Assembly: GCA_017405595.1 (NCBI GenBank)
Contig: JAFRAC010000013.1
Coordinates: 124,001 to 188,000, forward strand
Length of the DNA stretch: 64,000 nt
Direction of reading: 5' to 3'
From: Thermoguttaceae bacterium
GTDB lineage: Bacteria; Planctomycetota; Planctomycetia; Pirellulales; Thermoguttaceae
Shown here one piece after another: positions 52,934 to 61,479 of the stretch (the stretch's first letter is position 1; each line of letters opens with the position of its first letter). The notes beneath the pieces are model-generated. The model did no database searches, was not told the origin of the DNA, and saw only the letters and a list, made by a program, of their open reading frames with translations. The translations under genes and the position numbers were made by a program.

Positions 52934-53725
52934 TCAGTTGATTTTCCGATAACGGCCGGGCGAAAGAAATTCGATGAAACCTTTGTCACGGAGAAACTGC
53001 AGCTGCTGTCTGATCTTCGGCCTGATGTTGTTGTTCCCGGGATGCTTTTGCGAAAGCCTTTCCTCGAACCTGTAGACATCATCGAGATCAAATTCCGGTT
53101 TTTGGATTTCGTTGACACACGTTAAAACGTCGAGGAGCCAGCCCCTCGTTTCGATCGTGCGTTTCGCGAGGTTCAATTGCGCCAAATGATCATACGCCAT
53201 GACAACCTTCTTTCTGCTGACAGGATTCCGGTTCCGGATAATATCGATTTTCCCCTGTCTCGGGACATTCCCGATCAAGATATTGCAGCCGGTCCACCCG
53301 GCGCGGCGGGCCGTCTCTTTAAGAGGCTTTCGCTCCTCAATGATATCGGGAACAAAGAAAAAGCGGGGGATCAGGACAAGATCCGAAACTTCATAATCCG
53401 GAGAATACGCCAGCACAAAGAGCGAAGGGTTTGTATTGCTTTTAATCCTTTCGATGGCCGTTGAGCATTCACCGTCGTTGAGCTTTTTCTGCCACCGCGG
53501 CTCCATCGGGTTTCGAAGCAGAAAACTTTTTAACTCAAAGGATTCCCGGCAATGTTCACAAAGAAAATCCTCGACCGGCTTGTTGTTCGACAGATGAGAC
53601 AGCCGCAGGTGTCCGCAGACCGGACAATACATATTCTCCGCCATCCACGCTTCACTCATCACGCGGATTCTTTGCGACTGGCTTCGATATGACAGCGCTA
53701 ACGAAGAATCAAACCGTAAATCCAT
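52934..53725 (-). CDS. DpnI-like restriction endonuclease for methylated GATC (orphan)
   Basis: 263 aa (DpnI has 254). The ATG at 53725 has AGGA upstream. Start MDLRFDSSLALSYRSQSQRI parallels DpnI; zinc cysteines Cys34/Cys37 (YCPVC) and Cys56/Cys59 (CEHC); PD-(D/E)XK catalytic residues Asp53, Glu64, Lys66 in DFLCEHCRESFELK, at the same numbers as in DpnI. Then RKPLKETARRAGWTGCNI and the C-terminal winged helix (LDDVYRFEERL...KIRQQLQFLRDKGFIEF) that reads the methylated base. Type IIM enzymes cut G(m6A)TC and need no partner methylase. Also known as the Dam-replacing protein family. Confidence 0.95.
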   Translation of the reverse strand: MDLRFDSSLALSYRSQSQRIRVMSEAWMAENMYCPVCGHLRLSHLSNNKPVEDFLCEHCRESFELKSFLLRNPMEPRWQKKLNDGECSTAIERIKSNTNPSLFVLAYSPDYEVSDLVLIPRFFFVPDIIEERKPLKETARRAGWTGCNILIGNVPRQGKIDIIRNRNPVSRKKVVMAYDHLAQLNLAKRTIETRGWLLDVLTCVNEIQKPEFDLDDVYRFEERLSQKHPGNNNIRPKIRQQLQFLRDKGFIEFLSPGRYRKIN

Positions 53726-53844
53726 ACAATTTCCTGAACGGGTCAGCGTAACAAACGATCGGCATATAAACGGAAAGAAAAGAGGCCGGCAATGGCGGAA
53801 AACCGGAAGACCCCGGCAAGGTGAAAAGACCCACACCCCGTACC

Positions 53845-53889
53845 CAAAAAAAGCGATACCGACCGGCTCTGATACCGATCGGTTCGCTT
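53845..53889 (-). terminator. Terminator of rpsT
   Basis: Imperfect long stem: minus strand AAGCGAACCGATCGG (53889-53875) pairs with CCGGTCGGTATCGCTT (53867-53852 region) around a TATCAGAG loop, followed by a run of Ts. Starts about 30 bases after the rpsT stop. Confidence 0.75.
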
Positions 53890-53920
53890 CTGTTTGGATA
53901 CCGCGGGGGCAAACGCCGTT

Positions 53921-54199
53921 TTAGGCTTTCTGCGCCTGCTTGGTCTTGAGAATGAGCTTCGAAAGACGCGACTTTTTGCGGCTGGCGGTGTTGGGGTGCC
54001 AGAGCCGGTTGGACGCGGCGGAATCAAGCGCACTGCAGACCTTCGGGAACTGGACCTCGGCCTCGGCAATTTCGCCCGCTTTAAGGGTGCGGATGAGCTT
54101 CTTGATCCGGTTGCGGACAACCGAACGCGCGGCGCGGTTGCGGAGACGGATCTTTTCGTTTTGCCTCATTCTTTTGATGGTGCTTTTAATATTCGGCAT
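53921..54199 (-). CDS. rpsT: 30S ribosomal protein S20
   Basis: 92 aa, basic and helical: MPNIKSTIKRMRQNEKIRLRN is the standard S20 N-terminus (second Met after an out-of-family upstream extension), with RNRIKKLIRTLKAGEIAEAE in the middle and HPNTASRKKSRLSKLI at the end. Primary 16S rRNA binder in early 30S assembly. The start lacks a strong Shine-Dalgarno. It follows the TPR gene by 73 bases and ends with a clear terminator. Confidence 0.97.
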   Translation of the reverse strand: MPNIKSTIKRMRQNEKIRLRNRAARSVVRNRIKKLIRTLKAGEIAEAEVQFPKVCSALDSAASNRLWHPNTASRKKSRLSKLILKTKQAQKA

Positions 54200-54272
54200 A
54201 GTCTGTACAAATCTCTTATCGATTGTTCTGCGGTTGACCCGAAGGCGCAAGAGAGGCGCCTACAGGGCATAA

Positions 54273-55664
54273 CTAATGATTACCGCCACTATTATTTAAC
54301 TTTTCTGCGATTTTGTCTAGGAGGGGGGCGACATTTTTATAGGAAAAATCGATTGCCGCGAGTTTTTCGAGAAGGCCTTCCGCCTTTTTGTAGTCGCGAA
54401 GACCCGCCGCCAAAAGGGCGCAGGAGTAGAGCGCGCTCTTCCCCTGTTCCGAATCGAGGTTCGCGCCGAACGCCGAAATCGCCTTTTCGTAGTGGGAAAG
54501 GGCGAGCTTGTACTGCTTGATCTTCTCGAAACATTGGGCGATCGCCAGAAAACAGGCCCCTTTGATGGAATCGTCCTGCTGGGCTTTCTGCAGTTCGCCG
54601 ATCGCTTCCCGGAATTTGCCGTGCCCCATTAGAAACTGGCCGAACTCGAACCGGACCGAGCTGGAATTCGGGTTCGCGGCGAGTTTCCGCTGAATGAGGG
54701 AAAGGGTCGCCTCGTCGAACGCCTTTTTCGCCTCGAGAAACTTCTGCTTGAGCGCGTCGGTCGGGTTCGATTTGAGCTGTTCCTCGATGCGGGAAAGTTC
54801 CCCCCGCGCGCGTTCGCGGCGGACATCGTCGTAACGGAGCTGGAGCGATTTATCGTCGGGGAACTGTTTGAGCGCGCGGCGGATCGTGTCTTCCTCTTTC
54901 CGCCGGTTCCCCTTCATGTTGAAGAACTGGATGTAGTCGAGCCACAGATCGCGGTCGTCGGGGGTTTTCGCCAGTTTCTTTTCGAAGACGTCTTCTTCGG
55001 TCAGGTTGTTCGCGGCATGCTCTTCGGCTTCCTTTTCGGCCGCGGTCTTTTTCCGTTCCATATGCTGCATCGTCTTCTGAAGGAGCAGATCTTTCATCTG
55101 ATTGCTGGCTTCGTAGTCGCTGCTCTTGGCGTTCAGAATCCGCTGGCAGCAGGCGATCGCGTCGTCGAACAGTTCCCGCTGGGCGAGTTCTTTCGCGGCG
55201 TAGCGGTTAATCTCGATATTGTTCGGGTCGCTGTCGATCGCGTGCTTTAAGAGGGCTAAACCGGTATCGTCGTAACCGAGCGCGACCGAGGCTTTCCCCA
55301 TCGAAAAGAAGACGGCGGAATCCCACGGGTTCAGTTTGAGAAGTTCGGCGCCGCTTTTGAGAACATCTTCGAATTTCGACCGCGCCTCGGCAATTTTGAG
55401 CTGCGACCGCGCCGTGCCCCCCTTGAGTTTGGCGAACGACGCCCCTTTTTTGTTGTTGCCGTATTTCATGCGGAGGTTCGCGACAAACGACTGCAGATAG
55501 ATGAGGTTGCCGGGCGCCTGAGCGTAGCACTGGCTGAACATCTCGTTGGCGTAGTCGTACTCGCCCGCCTGCATCTTCTGGTTGCCGAACTCGTAGCATT
55601 TCTGGAGTCGGGCGCGGAGCGCGGGAGAAAGCTGGGCGTTGGGCTGGTTCTCTTCTTGCGGCAT
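54273..55664 (-). CDS. Tetratricopeptide-repeat protein (463 aa)
   Basis: No signal peptide or membrane segment, so probably cytosolic. TPR-type helical pairs are visible around 25-60 (YEFGNQKMQAGEYDYANEMFSQCYAQAPGN), 100-160 (GAELLKLNPWDSAVFFSMGKASVALGYDD), 235-290 and 340-420 (FEFGQFLMGHGKFREAIGELQKAQQD, ALSHYEKAISAFG). A charged helical linker at 200-235 separates the blocks. Likely a protein-protein scaffold, lineage-specific. It starts 42 bases downstream of mcsB and may be co-transcribed with it, which would make a link to McsB substrates possible but unproven. Confidence 0.9.
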   Translation of the reverse strand: MPQEENQPNAQLSPALRARLQKCYEFGNQKMQAGEYDYANEMFSQCYAQAPGNLIYLQSFVANLRMKYGNNKKGASFAKLKGGTARSQLKIAEARSKFEDVLKSGAELLKLNPWDSAVFFSMGKASVALGYDDTGLALLKHAIDSDPNNIEINRYAAKELAQRELFDDAIACCQRILNAKSSDYEASNQMKDLLLQKTMQHMERKKTAAEKEAEEHAANNLTEEDVFEKKLAKTPDDRDLWLDYIQFFNMKGNRRKEEDTIRRALKQFPDDKSLQLRYDDVRRERARGELSRIEEQLKSNPTDALKQKFLEAKKAFDEATLSLIQRKLAANPNSSSVRFEFGQFLMGHGKFREAIGELQKAQQDDSIKGACFLAIAQCFEKIKQYKLALSHYEKAISAFGANLDSEQGKSALYSCALLAAGLRDYKKAEGLLEKLAAIDFSYKNVAPLLDKIAEKLNNSGGNH

Positions 55665-55706
55665 GATGAAAGACTCCGGAAAAAACGCGGTTCGCCCCCG
55701 ATGCGG

Positions 55707-56759
55707 CTATTTGAGCTGGCCGCGCAGATACTCGGCGCGGAACCGGGGCGCCTCGTCGGCGTCGAGCGGACGGCCGGCGAGGATTTCGAGGTGGGCGGGC
55801 TGAATCCGCAGAAAGAGCGCGTCGATCTTTTCGGCGGAAAAATCGTTCTGAAGGCCGAGCCAGGCGCCCATCCTCACCGCCGAAAGGTGCGCCATCGCCT
55901 CTTCGACCGGTATCGTGTGCGCGCAGCGGAGAAGGCCGATCGCACGGGACACGCGGTCGAGCGTACGCTCGTTCTCCTTTTCGAGGAGCCGCTGCCGGGC
56001 TTTCCGCTCGTACTCGACAATCTTCGAGACAACGGTCTGCAGGTGGTGCTGAATCTCCTCTTCGGCCATGCCGAGCGTCGTCTGGTTGCTGACCTGGAAA
56101 AAGGAACCGAACGGCTTTGACCCCTCTCCGTAAAGGCCGCGGACCGAAAGGTTCATGTTCTGCATCGCGCGGTACGCCCGCTCGATTTCGTTGGTCAGCA
56201 TGAGCGCCGGCAGATGGAGCATGACGCTCAGGCGCGCGCCGGTCCCCAGGTTCGAGGGGCAGGCCGTCAGATAGCCCCGTTTTTCGTCGTAGGCGTACGG
56301 GAGCAGGCGGTCGAACTGGTTGTCGAGCTCGCTGATCTGCGGCCAGAGGGAATCGAGATCGAATCCGGCGGCGGTCATCTGAATCCGCAGATGATCCTCT
56401 TCCAGGAACATTATACTGAATTTCTCGGCGCAATCAACCAAAACGGCGCGTTCCTTGTCCCCCTCGATGAACTCGCGGCTGACCAGCTGGCGCTCCAAAA
56501 GGCAGAGAAAATCGGACTCGGAAAGTTCCGGCGCGTTAAAGAAATAGCAGCTTTCGGGGGGGAAGATCTTTTCGGAAACCTCGCGCGCCTCGCGAAGAAT
56601 CTCTTCCCGGTCGAAGACCGAAAGGCGGCTGACAAACGAGTAGCCGGAAAGGTTCCGCGCCAGGCGGATGCGGCTTGAAAAAACGACATCGGAATCGGGC
56701 CCGAGACGGCCCAGCCGCGCATCGGAGTTACGAACAAGCTGCGTGATTCTGGAATCCAT
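55707..56759 (-). CDS. mcsB: Protein arginine kinase McsB-like (guanido phosphotransferase)
   Basis: 350 aa, ATP:guanido phosphotransferase fold. SSRIRLARNLSGYSF near the N-terminus (28-42), LEEDHLRIQ (119-127, NEEDH in creatine/arginine kinases), CPSNLGTGARLSVMLHLP (167-184) with reactive Cys167. In Firmicutes McsB tags proteins with phosphoarginine for ClpCP. AGGTG precedes the ATG. The usual partners mcsA, ctsR and clpC are not adjacent; instead a TPR protein and rpsT follow. The tRNA-Asn gene lies upstream. Confidence 0.92.
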   Translation of the reverse strand: MDSRITQLVRNSDARLGRLGPDSDVVFSSRIRLARNLSGYSFVSRLSVFDREEILREAREVSEKIFPPESCYFFNAPELSESDFLCLLERQLVSREFIEGDKERAVLVDCAEKFSIMFLEEDHLRIQMTAAGFDLDSLWPQISELDNQFDRLLPYAYDEKRGYLTACPSNLGTGARLSVMLHLPALMLTNEIERAYRAMQNMNLSVRGLYGEGSKPFGSFFQVSNQTTLGMAEEEIQHHLQTVVSKIVEYERKARQRLLEKENERTLDRVSRAIGLLRCAHTIPVEEAMAHLSAVRMGAWLGLQNDFSAEKIDALFLRIQPAHLEILAGRPLDADEAPRFRAEYLRGQLK

Positions 56760-56876
56760 TGAACACCTGATCTTCCCTGATAAACCGCCGCGGCAGGAGG
56801 CGGCGGAACGGGCCGCCCGCAGCGCTGCGGAAGAAACAAGACGTATCCGAAATAACCAATAATGTTCAGATAAACA

Positions 56877-56912
56877 AAAACGATCCTAAGAGGAGACTCT
56901 TAAGACCGTTTT
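56877..56912 (-). terminator. Terminator of the tRNA-Asn gene
   Basis: Minus strand AAAACGGTCTTAAGAG (56912-56897) pairs with CTCTTAGGATCGTTTT (56892-56877) with three mismatched positions. It ends in TTTTTG, 8 bases past the tRNA. Confidence 0.65.
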
Positions 56913-56919
56913 GAAAAAG

Positions 56920-56992
56920 CGCCTCGACTAGGACTCGAACCTAGGACCCAGCGGTTAACAGCCGCTTGCTCTACCAACTGAGCTATCAAGGC
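56920..56992 (-). tRNA. tRNA-Asn (anticodon GTT)
   Basis: 73-base cloverleaf on the minus strand: acceptor GCCTTGA/TCGAGGC with one G-T pair, D-arm TAGCTCAGTTGGTAGAGCA, anticodon loop CTGTTAA with anticodon GTT, T-arm CCTAGGTTCGAGTCCTAG. CCA is not encoded. Confidence 0.96.
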
Positions 56993-57155
56993 AAAGGGAG
57001 TCAGCGCAAAGCGCCCCCAAAACGCCTTTCATTTTACCCGTTTTGCTCTTTTGTTCAACCCCATCTTTCGGGAAAAATGAAGAAAAATTTCCGGTTCCGG
57101 TTCGGGAACGCCGCGGCCGCGGGAAGGAAAACCGGCCCGGCGGCGGACGGCTCTT

Positions 57156-60100
57156 TCAGTTCCCGGTCGAAAAGCCGGTACTCGAAAGGTTCAGGTCGAT
57201 CCCCTTGGTTTCGAGGTTGAACGAAGCGGAATTGAACGTCTGCGTGTTGGCCGGCGCGCCGGGCCGGTCCTGCTGGCTCAGGGCGGCGGGCACAACGCCG
57301 CTGCCCTGCATCATCACGGTCCGTTTGCGGTGGTCGTATTTCAGGACCTCGCCGCGGCCGGTAAACGCCTGGTAGTCGAACCGGGTGTTCCCCGTCGCGG
57401 TCAGTTCCAGGTTGCGCGACTGGTCGCTCGGCGAAAGGACCTGGGCAGCGCCCAGTTCGTCGCAGGTCAGAAAGAAGGTGTCGGCGGGGAACGACGTGTG
57501 GTCGTTCACGTTCAGGTTCAGGTCCGACCTTTCGCTGCCGGCCAGAGCCAGGCGCACATCCCCCCCCGCTTTCGCGTTCTGAGTGCGGATGTTCCCCGTA
57601 ATGTGGTCGTGAAAGACGAGATGGAAATGGGTCCAGGGTTTCGACGCGGGCATAAGATCGCCCCCCGGACTGCCCGGCGGCGGCGCGGCGGCGCCGGGTT
57701 CCCCTTTCGGCGTTTCGACGGTGCCGCGCAGCCAGCCGGGTCCGGAAGCGATGAAATCGCCGCTTTCGGCGCTGTATGTCATATATGCCGCTTCGCCGCT
57801 TGCCCGTCCGCGCCCGGGGGCGGAAGCGCCGCCGTTTTCGCGGGCGGGGAGTCTTCCGAACCAGGCCAGCGTGACCGGCGAGACGGTGTTCCCCTGACAG
57901 ATCATCTGGTCGAGTTCGATGCGGCTCCCTCCCGACGCGTCTTTCCCCATATCAAACTCAAAGATCTGAATCGGGCGTTTGAGTGTCAGGCTGATGAGCA
58001 TCGATTTGAGTTCCAGCGAGTTCCCCTGCCGGACATTGACCAGCTCGCTGTTCTTCGGCCGGTCGGCGAGCGTACTCCCGGGAGAGGGGATCTTCCCCTG
58101 AAAGACGAGCGATTTTCCGTCGAAGGTCATCCCGTTCGGCCACCAGACCCGGATCGGCTCTCCGGTCATCGGCGAGGCGGCCGAAACGGCGGAAGCGGAA
58201 GCGCGGTTCGGCGTAAATTCAAGCTGGCCGCTTCCGATCACCGAAAAGGTGTTTTCCGGCCGGTTCACCCGAATGTCGTAACCCGAAAGGTCGAGCCCCC
58301 CGCCGGTAAAGTTTGCCGGCCGGCCCCGCAGGATGACCGAAACCTGGTCGGAACTCGGCTTCTCGATCCGCACGTCGCTGCCGTCGATGTGGAGCACCTC
58401 CTTCTTCTCCGCCGGGTCGGTTTCGACAAAGAGAATCTGGTCGAGCATGACGATATGCGCGATGTCGATACCGCGGTCGGCACGCTGCTCGGCCCAGATC
58501 TTAAGCCTTCCCGCCGAAAGATGGTAGTCGGACCCCTCTTCCCCACCCATCAGCGAACCGCCCAGGGCGAACGGATTCTTTTCGGGCGCCGAAGGGCCCG
58601 CCGGCGGCGCGGAATCGGATTTCGGTTCGGCCGACGCGTTCTGGCGGTCGAAAAGGATCTCCATCTCGTCCCGAATCAGGCATTCCCCCCGCGGCGTGCC
58701 GATCCGGATATCCCCCCGCAGCCGCGCCGAATGGGGCGCGAAGGGAGGGATTTCCCCCTCCTTTTCGGCGGCCGGGTCCTCTTCGTTCGGACGGACATTG
58801 AACCAGAAATCCGCCTCGTGCGCCGTAAGGGTTCCGAACCGTTTCGATGCGGCGGAAACACCGCCGCGGAACGATGCGGCGTACTGGTTCGCCTCGCCGG
58901 GCACCGGCGCAATCTGCACCAGGTCGTTCCACTCGACCGTAACCTGTTCGGGCGCGCCACCCGGCTCATCGGCGGGGGTTTCGGTTTCAAGACGTCCCTT
59001 TTTATACGCGCGCAGTTCCCCGTAGGAGACGGGATCGTAGACATACTCGATGCGGTCCGAAACCACTCTCGTCGAACCGTACTGCATCGTCACCTGCGGG
59101 TCCCCCGGGGAGAGCGTTTCGGCATCGTCCGAAATCAGATTGTTCGGCAGCGGCTGCAGCGCGATCCGACGGCGGTCGATCTCGCAGAGGATTTCCCCCC
59201 CCTCGGCAGTAAAGAAACCGCTCGCGAGCTGCAGGGTTGATTTTCGGCTCGGTGTGCCGATCGCGCGGATCTGATACGGTGTCAGGCGGGTCAGTTTTCC
59301 GCTCGGCTTCCGTTTTCCCTTGTACGACGCGCCGAACTGTTCCCACATCTCTTTCAGAACCGGGTCGTCCAGATAGAAGTAGAGATAATCGCACCGGAGC
59401 GAGTCGGGCTGGCGCTCTTCGTGAAACGCGGTAATCTCGACATCCTCGGCGAACCGTGCGCACCAGACCGACGGCGCGTCGGTCGTGTTCGGCGCGAAAT
59501 ACACCTTGTCGCGGCACCGGATGTTCATCTTCACCATCGGCGGCGGTTCGTCTTCCGCCGGTCCGGCGGCCGGCGCGGTTTCGCCGGGCTCGTCCCACCC
59601 CTCGGTGTCGGGAAGGTTCGGCAGATAATCGGGAATCTCAAATTCAAGCCGGTTCAGCCGGTCGAGCGAAACGTCGCGAATCGAAAAGCCGAACGCCAGG
59701 TTCCCCTCCTCGCGCTCCCGGTCGAGCGGATCGGCCGGCGGTTCGTCCGCCTCTTCCTTCTTTTTAAGCGGGACGTCGATATTCACACGCAGCCCGACCC
59801 CTTCGGCCTGCCGGTTCCCGTAATGGACGATCACCTCGCTGTCGGTCGTCAGCTGTTCGAGATTGAACGAGATGTTGCGGGTAATCAGCTGAAAATCGTC
59901 GGCAAGCGTTTCCGGCTCCATGTTCGACCAAACCGAAACCTGTCCGAAAAGACGGCCCCCTTCGAGATTGTCGGGAGAAAAACTCCCCGCCAGTTCGTTG
60001 AGGCGCAGCTGCCCCTTAAAGCGGATTTCCAGCTTATCGTTCGTCTCGACCACCAGCGCCCGGCGGAACCGTTCGAGTTCCGGCAGGCGCTCGTCGCCGC

Positions 60101-60443
60101 TCGGCACCACGATGGTACACGAATCGAAGGTCACGTTTCCGTCCCCCAGATGGGGTTCGTTCGGGAAGAGGAGAAGCCAGCTGCGGTCTTTCGGCGTAAT
60201 GCTCAGCGGATGAATGCGCCGCCAGTCGTTCGGATCGGGGAAGAGGGTTGAAAGGAGCTCGCTGTTCTCGCGGCTCATCCGTTCGACTTCCGACGACGAA
60301 TCGATCACGGTCCGCGGCATGCTGATATGCCGCCGCGCCGCGCGGGGAATGATCAGCATCGGCACAAGAACCGCCGCGTAGATGAAATACGCGGTCAGGC
60401 CCGCCGCGAGCGAAAGAATGGTCAGCCGGATATTGCGAAACAC
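57156..60443 (-). CDS. Large membrane-anchored periplasmic protein, possibly LptC/OstA-like (1095 aa)
   Basis: One N-terminal membrane anchor (about 7-32) then roughly 1060 residues of predicted beta-rich periplasmic sequence with Pro/Glu linkers. Repeated short segments of the form 'R-G-beta-strand / colouring of D-x-x-x-Y / QLASGFFTAEGGEILCEIDRRRIALQ', 'NVRPNE...LRGDIRIGTPRGECLIRDEMEILFDRQ' and 'SGQLEFTPN...MTFDGKSLVFQGKI' resemble OstA/LptA beta-taco units, and the last part has RFDYQAFTGRGEVLKYDHRKRTVMMQGSG, a typical LptA/LptC strand pair. I infer a role in lipopolysaccharide transport. It follows the beta-barrel gene by 18 bases. Confidence 0.78.
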   Translation of the reverse strand: MFRNIRLTILSLAAGLTAYFIYAAVLVPMLIIPRAARRHISMPRTVIDSSSEVERMSRENSELLSTLFPDPNDWRRIHPLSITPKDRSWLLLFPNEPHLGDGNVTFDSCTIVVPSGDERLPELERFRRALVVETNDKLEIRFKGQLRLNELAGSFSPDNLEGGRLFGQVSVWSNMEPETLADDFQLITRNISFNLEQLTTDSEVIVHYGNRQAEGVGLRVNIDVPLKKKEEADEPPADPLDREREEGNLAFGFSIRDVSLDRLNRLEFEIPDYLPNLPDTEGWDEPGETAPAAGPAEDEPPPMVKMNIRCRDKVYFAPNTTDAPSVWCARFAEDVEITAFHEERQPDSLRCDYLYFYLDDPVLKEMWEQFGASYKGKRKPSGKLTRLTPYQIRAIGTPSRKSTLQLASGFFTAEGGEILCEIDRRRIALQPLPNNLISDDAETLSPGDPQVTMQYGSTRVVSDRIEYVYDPVSYGELRAYKKGRLETETPADEPGGAPEQVTVEWNDLVQIAPVPGEANQYAASFRGGVSAASKRFGTLTAHEADFWFNVRPNEEDPAAEKEGEIPPFAPHSARLRGDIRIGTPRGECLIRDEMEILFDRQNASAEPKSDSAPPAGPSAPEKNPFALGGSLMGGEEGSDYHLSAGRLKIWAEQRADRGIDIAHIVMLDQILFVETDPAEKKEVLHIDGSDVRIEKPSSDQVSVILRGRPANFTGGGLDLSGYDIRVNRPENTFSVIGSGQLEFTPNRASASAVSAASPMTGEPIRVWWPNGMTFDGKSLVFQGKIPSPGSTLADRPKNSELVNVRQGNSLELKSMLISLTLKRPIQIFEFDMGKDASGGSRIELDQMICQGNTVSPVTLAWFGRLPARENGGASAPGRGRASGEAAYMTYSAESGDFIASGPGWLRGTVETPKGEPGAAAPPPGSPGGDLMPASKPWTHFHLVFHDHITGNIRTQNAKAGGDVRLALAGSERSDLNLNVNDHTSFPADTFFLTCDELGAAQVLSPSDQSRNLELTATGNTRFDYQAFTGRGEVLKYDHRKRTVMMQGSGVVPAALSQQDRPGAPANTQTFNSASFNLETKGIDLNLSSTGFSTGN

Positions 60444-60461
60444 GTCAACCCCTCCGGCGGC

Positions 60462-61427
60462 CTAATACTTCACATGGAACCCGCCCGAAATCGAATAGGA
60501 GAGATCGCCGGGCGCGAACGTGTAGGAGTAGTCAAAGAAGAGATCGACCATGTCGCGCAGCGCCGACGAGACTCCCGCTCCCAGCACGCCCCGGTCGCGC
60601 GAAAAGGTCTCGCCGCCGAACTGGCCGGCGATCGGAAAGAGAAACCCGTCGTCGGTCACGAAAACCGACCGGTCGGCGAACTCATGAATCCAGGCGCCTT
60701 TCAGCCGCGGACGGATTGTCGAGATCGGGGTCGCGTATTCCCAGGCGAACCGGCATCCGAGCATCGACCGCGCCGAATCGGGCGCGAGCGTATAGCCTTC
60801 CGCCGAGGGGTTGTACGGATTCAGCCCCCCCGCGCTGAGCGTGATATACCGGAACCCCGCAAACGGCTCGATCCGGGTGAACCCGCTCGATGTTTTCAAT
60901 CCGAACTCGGTCTGGTAATTCACCTGGGTTAAATCTTTTTTTTCCCGGTACGGGTTCCCTTCCAGGAGCGACTCGGCGCGGTTGCGGTTCCGGCCGACCC
61001 CGAGCGAAAGATCCCAGTACCAGCGCGTTTCGGAAAGGGAAAGGCGCGCCGCCCCGCCGACCGATGTGATGCTCCCGTCCCAGCCGGGCACCTCGGGATT
61101 GATATTCACTTCGCCCGACGCGGCATGCAGACCGGCCAGGCAGTTTTCCGTCAGAAGCCAGTCGGCGCCGAGCGTTCCCCCCCAGGCGCTTGTTTTAAAG
61201 CCCTGATCGGGCCCTCCCCCGGGGGTCTCTTCGGTGTAATCCCCCCACAGGCCGTAGCCCGTGCCGACGACCCTCATCCGGAACGGGGCGATGTCGAGAT
61301 CGGCGAAGTTCCCCCGCGCCACTTCGGGCACCGCCGGAAAGGGCCAATCCCCCCCCGTTTGCGCGCGGCAGAGATCCGGCGCGCTGACCGCGAGAAAGAG
61401 CAGAAGAAGGAGGGAAAGATGTTTCAC
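60462..61427 (-). CDS. Outer-membrane beta-barrel protein (autotransporter-barrel-like)
   Basis: 321 aa; the start is a GTG at 61427, chosen because it begins a signal peptide (VKHLSLLLLLFLAVSAPDLCRA) and no ATG lies close. From about 30 on, alternating polar/hydrophobic strands such as FRMRVVGTGYGLWGDY, WYWDLSLGVGRNRN, FTRIEPFAGFRYITLSAGG, RPRLKGAWIHEF and DLFFDYSYTFAPGDLSYSISGGFHVKY, with a C-terminal aromatic-ending strand, indicate a barrel of about 12 strands as in autotransporter-type domains. No passenger domain. Middle gene of a three-gene envelope cluster; no Shine-Dalgarno seen. Confidence 0.8.
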   Translation of the reverse strand: MKHLSLLLLLFLAVSAPDLCRAQTGGDWPFPAVPEVARGNFADLDIAPFRMRVVGTGYGLWGDYTEETPGGGPDQGFKTSAWGGTLGADWLLTENCLAGLHAASGEVNINPEVPGWDGSITSVGGAARLSLSETRWYWDLSLGVGRNRNRAESLLEGNPYREKKDLTQVNYQTEFGLKTSSGFTRIEPFAGFRYITLSAGGLNPYNPSAEGYTLAPDSARSMLGCRFAWEYATPISTIRPRLKGAWIHEFADRSVFVTDDGFLFPIAGQFGGETFSRDRGVLGAGVSSALRDMVDLFFDYSYTFAPGDLSYSISGGFHVKY

Positions 61428-61479
61428 TGCGGCACGCTGTGTTGAGAACCGTTCCGCCGACCGATTCCGGCCCGGCCGG

